Under the pieces are notes generated by a model. That model was not told where the DNA came from. It saw only the letters and a list, made by a program, of their open reading frames with translations, and did no database searches. Below, piece after piece: positions 24,874-33,097 of a stretch of DNA of 64,000 nucleotides. Numbering within the stretch: the first letter of the stretch is position 1; each line of letters starts with the position of its first letter. Source of the stretch: an uncultured Macellibacteroides sp. (GTDB taxonomy: Bacteria; Bacteroidota; Bacteroidia; Bacteroidales; Tannerellaceae). The stretch lies in assembly GCF_963667135.1 (NCBI RefSeq), contig NZ_OY762974.1, positions 744,001-808,000 of the forward strand. The letters are read 5' to 3'. The position numbers were made by a program, and so were the translations under genes.

Positions 24874-25977
24874 ATGAATCTATCTCTGCTTTTACTTTTT
24901 TTCACAGTAGGCGTTATCTTAACTTATACTCGTAAATTATATGTGAAACACACATATATATATCTTTCGATAATTCTTTCGATCTTCATAGGAATGCGTG
25001 ATTTGTCCGTTCCTGATACAGAAGGTTATCTCGAATTTTTTGAACAAACGTTATCGAATTCATTACTAGATATACCTTTCTTTTCATTTGAACCAGGATT
25101 TCAACTATTTACTAAATTATCTAAAAATATTATTGGTAGCAATAGTTTCTTATATTTATATATTATATCATTTGTTAATTTTATAATTATTTATTTTTCA
25201 ATAAATAATTTAAAAAAAATTCTAGATTTAAATCAACTATCACCAAGCTATTTGATTAATTTCAATACTATTGAATTCTTTCTATTATATGCTTCATATT
25301 GGGGTCTATATTATTGTGCTATTGTATTAAGAGCAGGTATTGCTCTATCTATTTTGGTGTATATCTCCACTTTGGTTTGTCTACCGAGCCTATCTAGATC
25401 TCAGAAAATTCAAATTGTAGGATTAACAATTTTATCTTGCACATTTCATATTACTGCTTTATTTGGTGTTTTTGCTATCATTATTATTAAAACATTTAGG
25501 AAGCTAACTAACAAATCCTATTTATTACTATTATTGATAGCCTCTATTATCTTTCTAACAAGAATAAGTACTTATATAGTAGAATTTTTACTTCAATATT
25601 TATCTTTATTTTTTTCTTTAGTTGCTGATACTGATTTGAAAAAATTAGAATCATATGAAGATGTTCAAACTTCATCACAAATATCTTTTCGTTATATATT
25701 TTGTCTTTTGATTGCATTGTTTTTGATAGCCACGAAAAAAATGCCATTAATATACTATAAGTATTTGAATGTATATATTATTGGAATTATCATTGGTGCA
25801 ATTTTTTCTTCTATTGAAGCTTTTGCTCGAATTTCAGACTTCTTTTTAATATATTCGTTTATTCTTTTAGGTATAAGGCTTTGTGCTATACATGATAAGA
25901 ATAAACGTTTAGCGAGTGTCGCTTTAATTGTATTTATTCAATTTTTATTTGTTTATAGAACAATATTAGGATTATGA
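24874..25977 (+). CDS. EpsG/Wzy-type polysaccharide polymerase
   Basis: A 367-residue protein with about ten membrane helices and the EpsG-like opening: MRDLSVPDTEGYLEFF near residue 45, then FEPGFQLFTKLSK. Role: polymerises repeat units on the periplasmic side, with Wzz controlling length. The start at 24874 follows the previous stop; an upstream ATG at 24787 is inside the acetyltransferase gene. Overlaps the next gene by 4 bp. Confidence 0.85.
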   Translation: MNLSLLLLFFTVGVILTYTRKLYVKHTYIYLSIILSIFIGMRDLSVPDTEGYLEFFEQTLSNSLLDIPFFSFEPGFQLFTKLSKNIIGSNSFLYLYIISFVNFIIIYFSINNLKKILDLNQLSPSYLINFNTIEFFLLYASYWGLYYCAIVLRAGIALSILVYISTLVCLPSLSRSQKIQIVGLTILSCTFHITALFGVFAIIIIKTFRKLTNKSYLLLLLIASIIFLTRISTYIVEFLLQYLSLFFSLVADTDLKKLESYEDVQTSSQISFRYIFCLLIALFLIATKKMPLIYYKYLNVYIIGIIIGAIFSSIEAFARISDFFLIYSFILLGIRLCAIHDKNKRLASVALIVFIQFLFVYRTILGL

Positions 25978-26858
25978 TTAAAAATACCGAGACAAAAAGA
26001 CTTTCAATTATAATTGTAACTTATAATTCTGATGATTTAATTATAAATTGTCTGGAGTCAATCTTTCAATATAATGATATATACGATAAATTGGAGGTTA
26101 TTATTGTTGATAATAATAGTAAGAATGCTTCCGCCATGTTTAATAAAGTAAAAAGTCTTTATAATGATGAGATTTTATTGATCCATAATAAAACAAACGG
26201 AGGTTATGGAGAAGGAAATAATATAGGAGTAAAATCTGCAACAAGTCCGATTATATTGATTATGAATCCAGATGTAGTTCTAATACAGCCAATATTTAAA
26301 AAGATATTGTATGCGTTTGAACGAAATGATACAGCTATTTTGGGAATGCAGCAATATGAATCTAACTTACGTAAAAGCCAGTCCTTTTTGATGTTGGAAG
26401 AATCAGTGAAAAATTTGTTGTTGCATAAATTTTATGCCAAAATAAATAAGTTTAATAAATCATTATTTTGCTTATCAGGCGCCTGCTTCGCCATTAGAAA
26501 ATCTGTTTTTAATGATGTTGGCATGTTTGATGAGCAAATGTTTCTATATGGAGAGGAAAGGTTATTACATTATAAAATATTGTCTTTAAAAAAATGGGAG
26601 GTATTGTATGATAAAAGCATTGGATATTTACATCCTAAAGAAAATCGCGAATTTTCTGCTAAAAATATTCAAATGGGACTCAATTCCTATATATATGTAT
26701 GCAACATGTTAAATTTCAATATTGAAAGCAAACTTAAAAAAATGACTAATATGTATCGGTTTCTATGGTTATATTCCTTTTTCCATGGAGATGAAATAAA
26801 ATTGAAATTTTACAGTGAAATTATCAAAGTAATAAAATATTATAATAATAAAAAATGA
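25974..26858 (+). CDS. GT2-family (rhamnosyltransferase-like) glycosyltransferase
   Basis: A 294-residue GT-A enzyme: LSIIIVTYNSDDLIINCLESI start, DNNS, NGGYGEGNNIGV (WbbL/RfbN-like), MNPDV in place of DxD, and FDEQMFLYGEERLL in the acceptor region. Proteins of this type often transfer rhamnose, but the substrate here is unknown. Overlaps the dehydrogenase start by 4 bp. Confidence 0.88.
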   Translation: MIKNTETKRLSIIIVTYNSDDLIINCLESIFQYNDIYDKLEVIIVDNNSKNASAMFNKVKSLYNDEILLIHNKTNGGYGEGNNIGVKSATSPIILIMNPDVVLIQPIFKKILYAFERNDTAILGMQQYESNLRKSQSFLMLEESVKNLLLHKFYAKINKFNKSLFCLSGACFAIRKSVFNDVGMFDEQMFLYGEERLLHYKILSLKKWEVLYDKSIGYLHPKENREFSAKNIQMGLNSYIYVCNMLNFNIESKLKKMTNMYRFLWLYSFFHGDEIKLKFYSEIIKVIKYYNNKK

Positions 26859-28129
26859 AAGATATTATAATTGGGGTAATTGGTCTAGGTTATGTCGGAC
26901 TACCATTAGCGCGTTTATTCTCTACTAAGTATAGAACGATAGGTTTTGATATGAATCAATCTCGCGTAAATAGCTTAAACGCCGGGAATGACTTCACATT
27001 AGAAGTAGCTGATGAATTACTACAAGATGCATTAAAGAACGGCTTTATTTGTACAACAAATGTGGAAAAAATAAAAGAATGCAATGTTTACATTATTGCA
27101 GTACCTACACCTGTTGACGAAAATAATAGACCAGATCTTAGGCCACTACTAAAGGCAAGCGAAACAGTTGGTAAAGTTATTTCCAAAGGAGACATAATAA
27201 TATATGAGTCTACAGTATATCCAGGTGTTACTGAAGAAGAATGCATACCCGTTTTAGAAAATATTTCAGGACTAAAATTTAATATTGATTTTTACGCTGG
27301 ATATTCACCTGAGCGTATAAACCCGGGAGACAAAGAACATACAGTAGAAAAAATTAAAAAAGTTACATCAGGATCTACAGCTGAAATTGCAACAATTGTG
27401 GATGATTTATATAATTCCGTATTATTAAATGGAACACATAAAGCACCATCAATACGTGTAGCAGAAGCTTCAAAAATAATTGAGAATTCTCAAAGAGATG
27501 TGAATATTGCTTTTATGAACGAATTAGCAAAGATATTCAATGCTATGGGTATTGATACTAATGAAGTAATAGAAGCCGCAGCATCAAAATGGAATTTTAT
27601 TAAATTGAAACCTGGTTTAGTAGGAGGACATTGCATTAGCGTTGACCCATATTACTTAATTCAAAAAGCCCAGGTTTACGGTGTTTTACCTCGGATTATG
27701 TCTGATGCCCGAAGATTAAATGACGGTATGGGAGATTATGTAGCAAATCAAGTAATAAAATTGATGAATAAAAAAGGAGTATTGGTTAAAGATGCTAATA
27801 TTTTGATTTTGGGTTTTACTTTTAAAGAAAATTGTCCCGACATTCGTAATACAAAAGTCGTTGACATATATACAACATTACTTGATTACACTAGGAATAT
27901 CACAATTTACGATCCTTGGGCAAAAAAAGAAAGTGTAGAAAGGGAATATGGGATTCAAATTATTTCTGATAACTTGAACAAATTTAAGAATAAGTTCTCT
28001 GCTATAATATTAGCAGTTACTCACGATGAATTTAAAAATTTAGATTTTAAAGAGTATTTGAAATCTGGTGGTGTTATTTATGACGTAAAAAATTTCCTTC
28101 CTAAAGAAATGGTTGATGCAAGGCTTTAA
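26855..28129 (+). CDS. UDP-N-acetylhexosamine/UDP-glucose 6-dehydrogenase (TviB/WbpO-like)
   Basis: A 424-residue NAD-dependent nucleotide-sugar dehydrogenase. N-terminal GVIGLGYVGLPLA Rossmann motif (about 7-19), STVYPGVTEEECIP, YSPERINPGDK, and catalytic Cys260 in GGHCISVDPYYL, then the UDP-binding C-terminal domain (LGFTFKENCPDIRNTKV). The YSPERINPGD and HTVEKIKKV features fit the TviB/VipA group that makes UDP-GalNAcA or UDP-GlcNAcA. It would supply an acidic sugar to the locus A polymer. Exact substrate not certain. Confidence 0.9.
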   Translation: MKDIIIGVIGLGYVGLPLARLFSTKYRTIGFDMNQSRVNSLNAGNDFTLEVADELLQDALKNGFICTTNVEKIKECNVYIIAVPTPVDENNRPDLRPLLKASETVGKVISKGDIIIYESTVYPGVTEEECIPVLENISGLKFNIDFYAGYSPERINPGDKEHTVEKIKKVTSGSTAEIATIVDDLYNSVLLNGTHKAPSIRVAEASKIIENSQRDVNIAFMNELAKIFNAMGIDTNEVIEAAASKWNFIKLKPGLVGGHCISVDPYYLIQKAQVYGVLPRIMSDARRLNDGMGDYVANQVIKLMNKKGVLVKDANILILGFTFKENCPDIRNTKVVDIYTTLLDYTRNITIYDPWAKKESVEREYGIQIISDNLNKFKNKFSAIILAVTHDEFKNLDFKEYLKSGGVIYDVKNFLPKEMVDARL

Positions 28130-28139
28130 TAATATAAAA

Positions 28140-29255
28140 ATGAAAAAAAAGAGCTCTAGTGTATGCTGTGTTTTTAATTATGGAAGCCACTATAGAACAT
28201 CTGTTTACCAACTGATGGACAAAGAACTGAAATGTGATTTTTATTTTGGAGACTATATACCAGGTAATATTAAAGCGATGGATTATAAATCGCTAATTGG
28301 ATTTAAAAATACATTAAAAAATGTATGGATTATTGGAAACTACTATTGGCAATGTAATTCTGTCGGAATTGTATTTAAACCATACAAGCATATTATCATG
28401 GAAGGAGAACCTTATTGTGTTTCAAGCTGGTTAATTCTCTTTCTTGCCAAATTATCTGGTAAAAAAACATACACATGGACTCATGGATGGTATGGAAGAG
28501 AGTCAGTCATTAAGAAGTTGATAAAAAAAATATTCTTTAGTATGGCTCATCATATTCTTCTTTATGGTGACTATGCAAAAGAGCTAATGCTCAAGGAAGG
28601 TTTTGATACCGAAAAGTTAACGTGTATCTATAATTCGCTAGACTATGACAATCAATTGGCTATCAGAGAAAAGCTGAAACCTTCGACTATATACAGCGAC
28701 TATTTCAAAAACGGAAATAAGAATCTAATGTTTGTTGGAAGATTAACTCAGTCCAAAAGATTTGATCTGCTACTTCAAGCTCTGTCAAAACTTAAAAGTC
28801 AATCTTATAATTTTAACCTTACATTGATAGGTAATGGAGAGGCAAAAGAAAAATTAATGATTCTAACCAAAAAACTTGGATTGGAAAATAATGTTTGGTT
28901 CTACGGTGCCTGCTATGATGATCAGGAACTTTCGGCTTTGATTTACAATGCAGACATTTGTGTTTCACCTGGTAATATAGGGCTTACCGCAATGCATGCA
29001 ATGGTTTATGGAACACCTGTAATAACTCACGACAACTATAAATACCAGGGTCCTGAATTTGAAGCCGTTAGAGATGGCATAACTGGGACCTTTTTTGAAT
29101 ACGGAAATAGTGATTCTCTGGCTGAAAGTATAATTAGATGGTTTAAAAAATCTACAGACCGAGATGCAATAAGGAAGAATTGTTATAACATAATTGACAC
29201 AAGATACAATCCACACTGTCAGGTTTCTCACCTAAAAAAAATTATAAATGAATAA
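28140..29255 (+). CDS. GT4-family glycosyltransferase
   Basis: A 371-residue GT-B enzyme (SVCCVFNYGSHYRTSVYQLM start, NLMFVGRLTQSKRFDLLLQAL, NADICVSPGNIGLTAMHAMVYGTPVITHDN). The usual E-x7-E is replaced by an N-I-G-L-T-A-M-H stretch, a known variant. The start at 28140 was preferred over 28113, which lies inside the dehydrogenase gene. Cytoplasmic; sugar and linkage unknown. Confidence 0.87.
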   Translation: MKKKSSSVCCVFNYGSHYRTSVYQLMDKELKCDFYFGDYIPGNIKAMDYKSLIGFKNTLKNVWIIGNYYWQCNSVGIVFKPYKHIIMEGEPYCVSSWLILFLAKLSGKKTYTWTHGWYGRESVIKKLIKKIFFSMAHHILLYGDYAKELMLKEGFDTEKLTCIYNSLDYDNQLAIREKLKPSTIYSDYFKNGNKNLMFVGRLTQSKRFDLLLQALSKLKSQSYNFNLTLIGNGEAKEKLMILTKKLGLENNVWFYGACYDDQELSALIYNADICVSPGNIGLTAMHAMVYGTPVITHDNYKYQGPEFEAVRDGITGTFFEYGNSDSLAESIIRWFKKSTDRDAIRKNCYNIIDTRYNPHCQVSHLKKIINE

Positions 29256-30051
29256 AGAATTTGGAATGGGATTAAGATCCAACCTACGAATGATTTTACG
29301 GAATTTATCACTTGACATAATGAGTTTATCCGTAAAACCCGCAGTAGGAATTCACATTCTCAACGGTCATACTATTTGTCGGAACGGAGAACCGAATGAA
29401 GAAACATTTCGCTCTCAGCTCAAAAAGTTACAAAAGATGAGTACTTTTATAAGAGCAGAAGATGCTGTAAGAATGATTTGTGAACGAAAAAAAACAAATG
29501 ATATCCTTATTGCTTTTACCTTTGATGATGGGTTTGATGAATGTGCTAAAATCATAGCTCCTACACTAGAAGAATTTAACACGAATGGTTTATTTTTTAT
29601 AAATCCGAACTTTGTCGAAGGAGATAATGAATACATAAGGAATTTTACTGACAATATTGTTTTGACACCAGGCAAAAAGCCTATGAGGTGGGATGATATT
29701 ATAAAAATTCAAAAAGCAGGACATATTATTGGAGCTCATACAATGGACCATTACATGATTAACGGAAATAACATCTTAGAACTAGAAAGCCAAATTGGGA
29801 ATTGTAAAGGTATTATTGAAAGCAAGCTAGGAATTCCTTGTGAATACTTTGCCTTCCCTTATGGAAGACTGGAACATGCTAGTCCAAAATCAATTGATAT
29901 AGCCTCAAAATACTACAAATATATATTTAGTCAGTCCGATTATAAAAACTATTTCTCATATAATGGGCGCGTCATTAACAGACGACATTTTGAGCCATAC
30001 TGGCCGGTACGACATGTAAAATATTTTATCAGTCATACAAAAAAGTATTAA
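29248..30051 (+). CDS. NodB-type polysaccharide deacetylase
   Basis: A 267-residue protein with the NodB motifs: TFDDGF at about 91-96 (metal and catalytic Asp), GAHTMDH with H164 and H168 (metal ligands) and FPYG near 195. There is no signal peptide, so it may act on lipid-linked precursors in the cytoplasm, or belong to a xylanase/deacetylase-like group with another substrate. It overlaps the upstream gene by 8 bp. Would free an amino group on a GlcNAc-type residue. Confidence 0.85.
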   Translation: MNKEFGMGLRSNLRMILRNLSLDIMSLSVKPAVGIHILNGHTICRNGEPNEETFRSQLKKLQKMSTFIRAEDAVRMICERKKTNDILIAFTFDDGFDECAKIIAPTLEEFNTNGLFFINPNFVEGDNEYIRNFTDNIVLTPGKKPMRWDDIIKIQKAGHIIGAHTMDHYMINGNNILELESQIGNCKGIIESKLGIPCEYFAFPYGRLEHASPKSIDIASKYYKYIFSQSDYKNYFSYNGRVINRRHFEPYWPVRHVKYFISHTKKY

Positions 30052-30062
30052 TTCCATTCAAA

Positions 30063-31298
30063 ATGCCAACTTTACTCCAAATAAATACAGTAGTCAATTC
30101 AGGATCTCATGGTAGAATAGCTGAAGAAATAGGACAATTAGCTTTAGCTAAAGGCTGGAATAGCTATATCGCTTATGGTCGTAATGATAGACCTAGTCAA
30201 TCCCAATTAATAAAAATAGGGAATGATGTTGACATTAAAATGCACGGCATAAAAACTAGATTATTAGACAGACATGGATTTGGTTCAGAAAAAGCCACCA
30301 TTAAACTTGTTGAACGAATCAAGGAAATAAAACCAGATGTTATTCATTTACATAATATACATGGTTATTATATTAACATTCAAATTTTATTTAAATATTT
30401 GGCATCTGCTTCGATTCCTGTAGTTTGGACGCTACATGATTGCTGGTCATTTACTGGCCACTGCTCACATTTTGACTTTGTAGGTTGCAGTAAATGGAAA
30501 ACTGGTTGTTATTCATGCCCGCAAAAAAAAGAATACCCTGCAAGTCTGGCATTTGATAATTCTAAAAGTAATTACCTAAACAAACTAAAACTTTTCACGT
30601 CGGTAAAAAATCTTACTATTGTACCAGTGTCCAATTGGCTTGCAAATCTTGTAAAGGAATCATTCCTTAAAAATTACTATCTTCAACTAATTTATAACGG
30701 AGTAAATCTGAAAACATTTTATCCACGATATGACAAGTTAATTAACCATAAATTAGGAATTGAAAATAACTTTAAAATATTAGGTGTAGCCTCAAGTTGG
30801 AGTAGCCGTAAAGGAATGAATGATTTTATTAGACTAAGTAAAATTATCAACCCAGATTGTGTAATTATACTAGTTGGATTGAATGAGAAACAATTAAAGA
30901 GATTGCCATCTAATATTATAGGTATCAGCAAAACGGAGAATGTTGAACAACTTGCTGAAATTTACTCGACTGCTGATTTATTTCTCAATCTAACGTACGA
31001 AGACAATTTTCCAACAACTAACCTTGAATCTCTTGCCTGCGGCACTCCTATTCTAACTTATAATACTGGAGGTAGTATTGAAGCGGTATCGCCAGATACA
31101 GGATTTGTTGTTAAAAAGGGAGATTTAGATGCTGTTTTAGAGGCTATAAGGCTAGTTAAAGAGAAAGGAAAATCAACGTACACTATTGCATGTAGTGAAA
31201 GAGCCGTAAATTTATATAACAAAGACGATCGTTATATAGAATATCTAAATTTATATGAAACTCTTCTTTTGAAAACAACCCCTCCTTCAAAAAAATGA
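30063..31298 (+). CDS. GT4-family glycosyltransferase
   Basis: A 411-residue GT-B enzyme of the WcaC/colanic acid type: QINTVVNSGSHGRIAEEIG start, VIHLHNIHGYYIN, WTLHDCWSFTGHCSHFDFVGCSKWKTGC (a cysteine-rich stretch usual in this subgroup) and YEDNFPTTNLESLACGTPILTYNTGGSIEAV. It overlaps the next gene by 4 bp. Sugar unknown. Confidence 0.9.
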   Translation: MPTLLQINTVVNSGSHGRIAEEIGQLALAKGWNSYIAYGRNDRPSQSQLIKIGNDVDIKMHGIKTRLLDRHGFGSEKATIKLVERIKEIKPDVIHLHNIHGYYINIQILFKYLASASIPVVWTLHDCWSFTGHCSHFDFVGCSKWKTGCYSCPQKKEYPASLAFDNSKSNYLNKLKLFTSVKNLTIVPVSNWLANLVKESFLKNYYLQLIYNGVNLKTFYPRYDKLINHKLGIENNFKILGVASSWSSRKGMNDFIRLSKIINPDCVIILVGLNEKQLKRLPSNIIGISKTENVEQLAEIYSTADLFLNLTYEDNFPTTNLESLACGTPILTYNTGGSIEAVSPDTGFVVKKGDLDAVLEAIRLVKEKGKSTYTIACSERAVNLYNKDDRYIEYLNLYETLLLKTTPPSKK

Positions 31299-32059
31299 AA
31301 ATATCAATCATAACTGTATCCTACAATAGCTCAACGACCATACGGGGAACGATTGAATCTGTTTTAAGTCAATGTTATTCGAACATTGAATATATAATTG
31401 TTGATGGTTTATCAAAAGATAATACTGTTAGTATTATAAAAGAATACGAACCAAAATTCAACGGCAGACTGCGTTGGATTAGCGAAAAAGATAAAGGGTT
31501 GTATGATGCCATGAATAAGGGTCTCCGAATGGCAACGGGAGAAGTAGTTGGTATTATAAATTCAGATGATTACTATCACCATTCGGATGTAATTTCTAAA
31601 ATAGCGAATATTTTTAAATATCAGACTGTTGAGGCTATTTATGCAGATGTTCGTTTTGTTAATCCGGACAATCTAGATAAAACAGTTCGGTATTATTCTT
31701 CAAAAAACTTCTCTCCTGCACGATTCCGTTTTGGCTTTATGCCGGCTCACCCAACATTCTTTACCTATAAAAAGTTTTTTGATGAGTTTGGTTATTACAA
31801 AACGGACTATAAAATTGCAGCAGATTACGAACTTCTAATCCGCTTTTTGTTCACCAACAATCTCAATTATAAATACATTCCGTTAGATGTAATGAAAATG
31901 CGTACCGGAGGGGCAAGTACAGCATCTATCAAGAGTAATATTCTTCTTAACAAAGAAATTGTTCGAGCATGTAGAGAAAATGGTATCAAAACTTGGTTTC
32001 CTCTGCTACTTCTTAAATATTTCATCAAGGTATTTGAATTTATCAGAATAAAACAATGA
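31295..32059 (+). CDS. GT2-family glycosyltransferase (WcaE-like)
   Basis: A 254-residue GT-A enzyme: MKISIITVSYNSSTTIRGTIESVLSQ, VDGLSKDNT, EKDKGLYDAMNKGL and INSDDYY as the DxD-like motif. This subgroup often follows a WcaC-like enzyme, as it does here. Last gene of the AT-rich block; the epimerase gene overlaps it by 4 bp. Confidence 0.9.
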   Translation: MKISIITVSYNSSTTIRGTIESVLSQCYSNIEYIIVDGLSKDNTVSIIKEYEPKFNGRLRWISEKDKGLYDAMNKGLRMATGEVVGIINSDDYYHHSDVISKIANIFKYQTVEAIYADVRFVNPDNLDKTVRYYSSKNFSPARFRFGFMPAHPTFFTYKKFFDEFGYYKTDYKIAADYELLIRFLFTNNLNYKYIPLDVMKMRTGGASTASIKSNILLNKEIVRACRENGIKTWFPLLLLKYFIKVFEFIRIKQ

Positions 32060-33000
32060 ATATACTTATTACCGGAATCAATGGATTTGTCGGGTCAAAT
32101 CTAGTGAATGCGCTATGCAAAAAACATGTGGTGTATGGACTGGATATTGTGGCTCCACAGAAAGACGGGGTGATAAAGACTTTTAGCTGGGAAGACATGG
32201 AGGAAAACAGCTTGCCGGCAATGGATGTGGTTATTCACCTGGCAGGGAAGGCACATGACACTAAAAACCAAAGTGTGGCTCAGACATATTTTGATATAAA
32301 TACCGGGCTTACACAAAAGGTATTCGATTATTTCCTTTCATCGTCTGCTTCAAAATTAATTTTCTTTAGTTCGGTAAAAGCAGCGGCGGATTCAGTTACC
32401 GGAGATGTACTTACAGAAGAGGTTGTGCCAGCTCCTAAAGGGCCGTACGGGGAGAGCAAGATTGCTGCGGAAAAATATATTCAGGAAAATTTTGATCTCG
32501 ATACGCCACAAGAAAAACAAGTATACATTTTACGTCCATGTATGATTCACGGTCCGGGCAATAAAGGTAATCTGAATTTACTGTATAATGTAGTTCGAAA
32601 AGGTGTTCCATGGCCGCTAGGGGAATTTGATAACCGGAGGTCGTTTACATCGGTAGAGAATCTCAGTTTTGTGATTAATGGCTTGGTTTCAAAAAATATT
32701 TTATCTGGTATATATCACATGGGTGATGATGAAGCGCTTTCTACAAACGAACTTATCGAGGTAATGTGCGAGTCGTTGGGAAAGAAAGCACGTATTTGGC
32801 ATTTACCGAAAGGGTTGATGACAAGATTAGCCGCACTTGGCAGCATGTTCAAGCTACCCTTGAATACTGAACGACTTCGAAAATTAACAGAAAATTATGT
32901 GGTTAGTAATTCCAAAATTAAAAACGCACTTGCCATTGAAAGGATGCCCGTAAGTGCTAAGGAAGGATTAATACGGACTATCAAAAGTTTCAAAGATTAA
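32056..33000 (+). CDS. NAD-dependent epimerase/dehydratase (WbpV/Gne-like)
   Basis: A 314-residue extended SDR: GINGFVGSNLV nucleotide motif (about 7-17), HLAGKAHD, FFSSVKAAAD and YGESK (Tyr/Lys catalytic pair). Resembles WbpV-type enzymes that make UDP-QuiNAc-like donors for WbpL-type initiators; the likely partner is the WecA/WbpL-like gene at 4167. Composition is clearly richer in GC than the preceding cassette, so it marks the return to host-like sequence. It overlaps the preceding gene by 4 bp, so it is still read with locus A. Confidence 0.85.
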   Translation: MNILITGINGFVGSNLVNALCKKHVVYGLDIVAPQKDGVIKTFSWEDMEENSLPAMDVVIHLAGKAHDTKNQSVAQTYFDINTGLTQKVFDYFLSSSASKLIFFSSVKAAADSVTGDVLTEEVVPAPKGPYGESKIAAEKYIQENFDLDTPQEKQVYILRPCMIHGPGNKGNLNLLYNVVRKGVPWPLGEFDNRRSFTSVENLSFVINGLVSKNILSGIYHMGDDEALSTNELIEVMCESLGKKARIWHLPKGLMTRLAALGSMFKLPLNTERLRKLTENYVVSNSKIKNALAIERMPVSAKEGLIRTIKSFKD

Positions 33001-33025
33001 CTTGTTCTTTCAAACGCAGTAGATT

Positions 33026-33057
33026 CTTGTAGATATCATTAAAATATAAGAACTTTG
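33026..33057 (+). promoter_or_regulatory. Possible internal promoter before the SLBB export gene
   Basis: CTTG at 33026-33029 and GAACTTTG at 33050-33057 are a one-mismatch fit to the lineage consensus with 20-bp spacing, about 40 bp before the ATG. Confidence 0.35.
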
Positions 33058-33097
33058 CTGCATTTTTAAATCAGAAAAACAACAACAAAAAATAATT

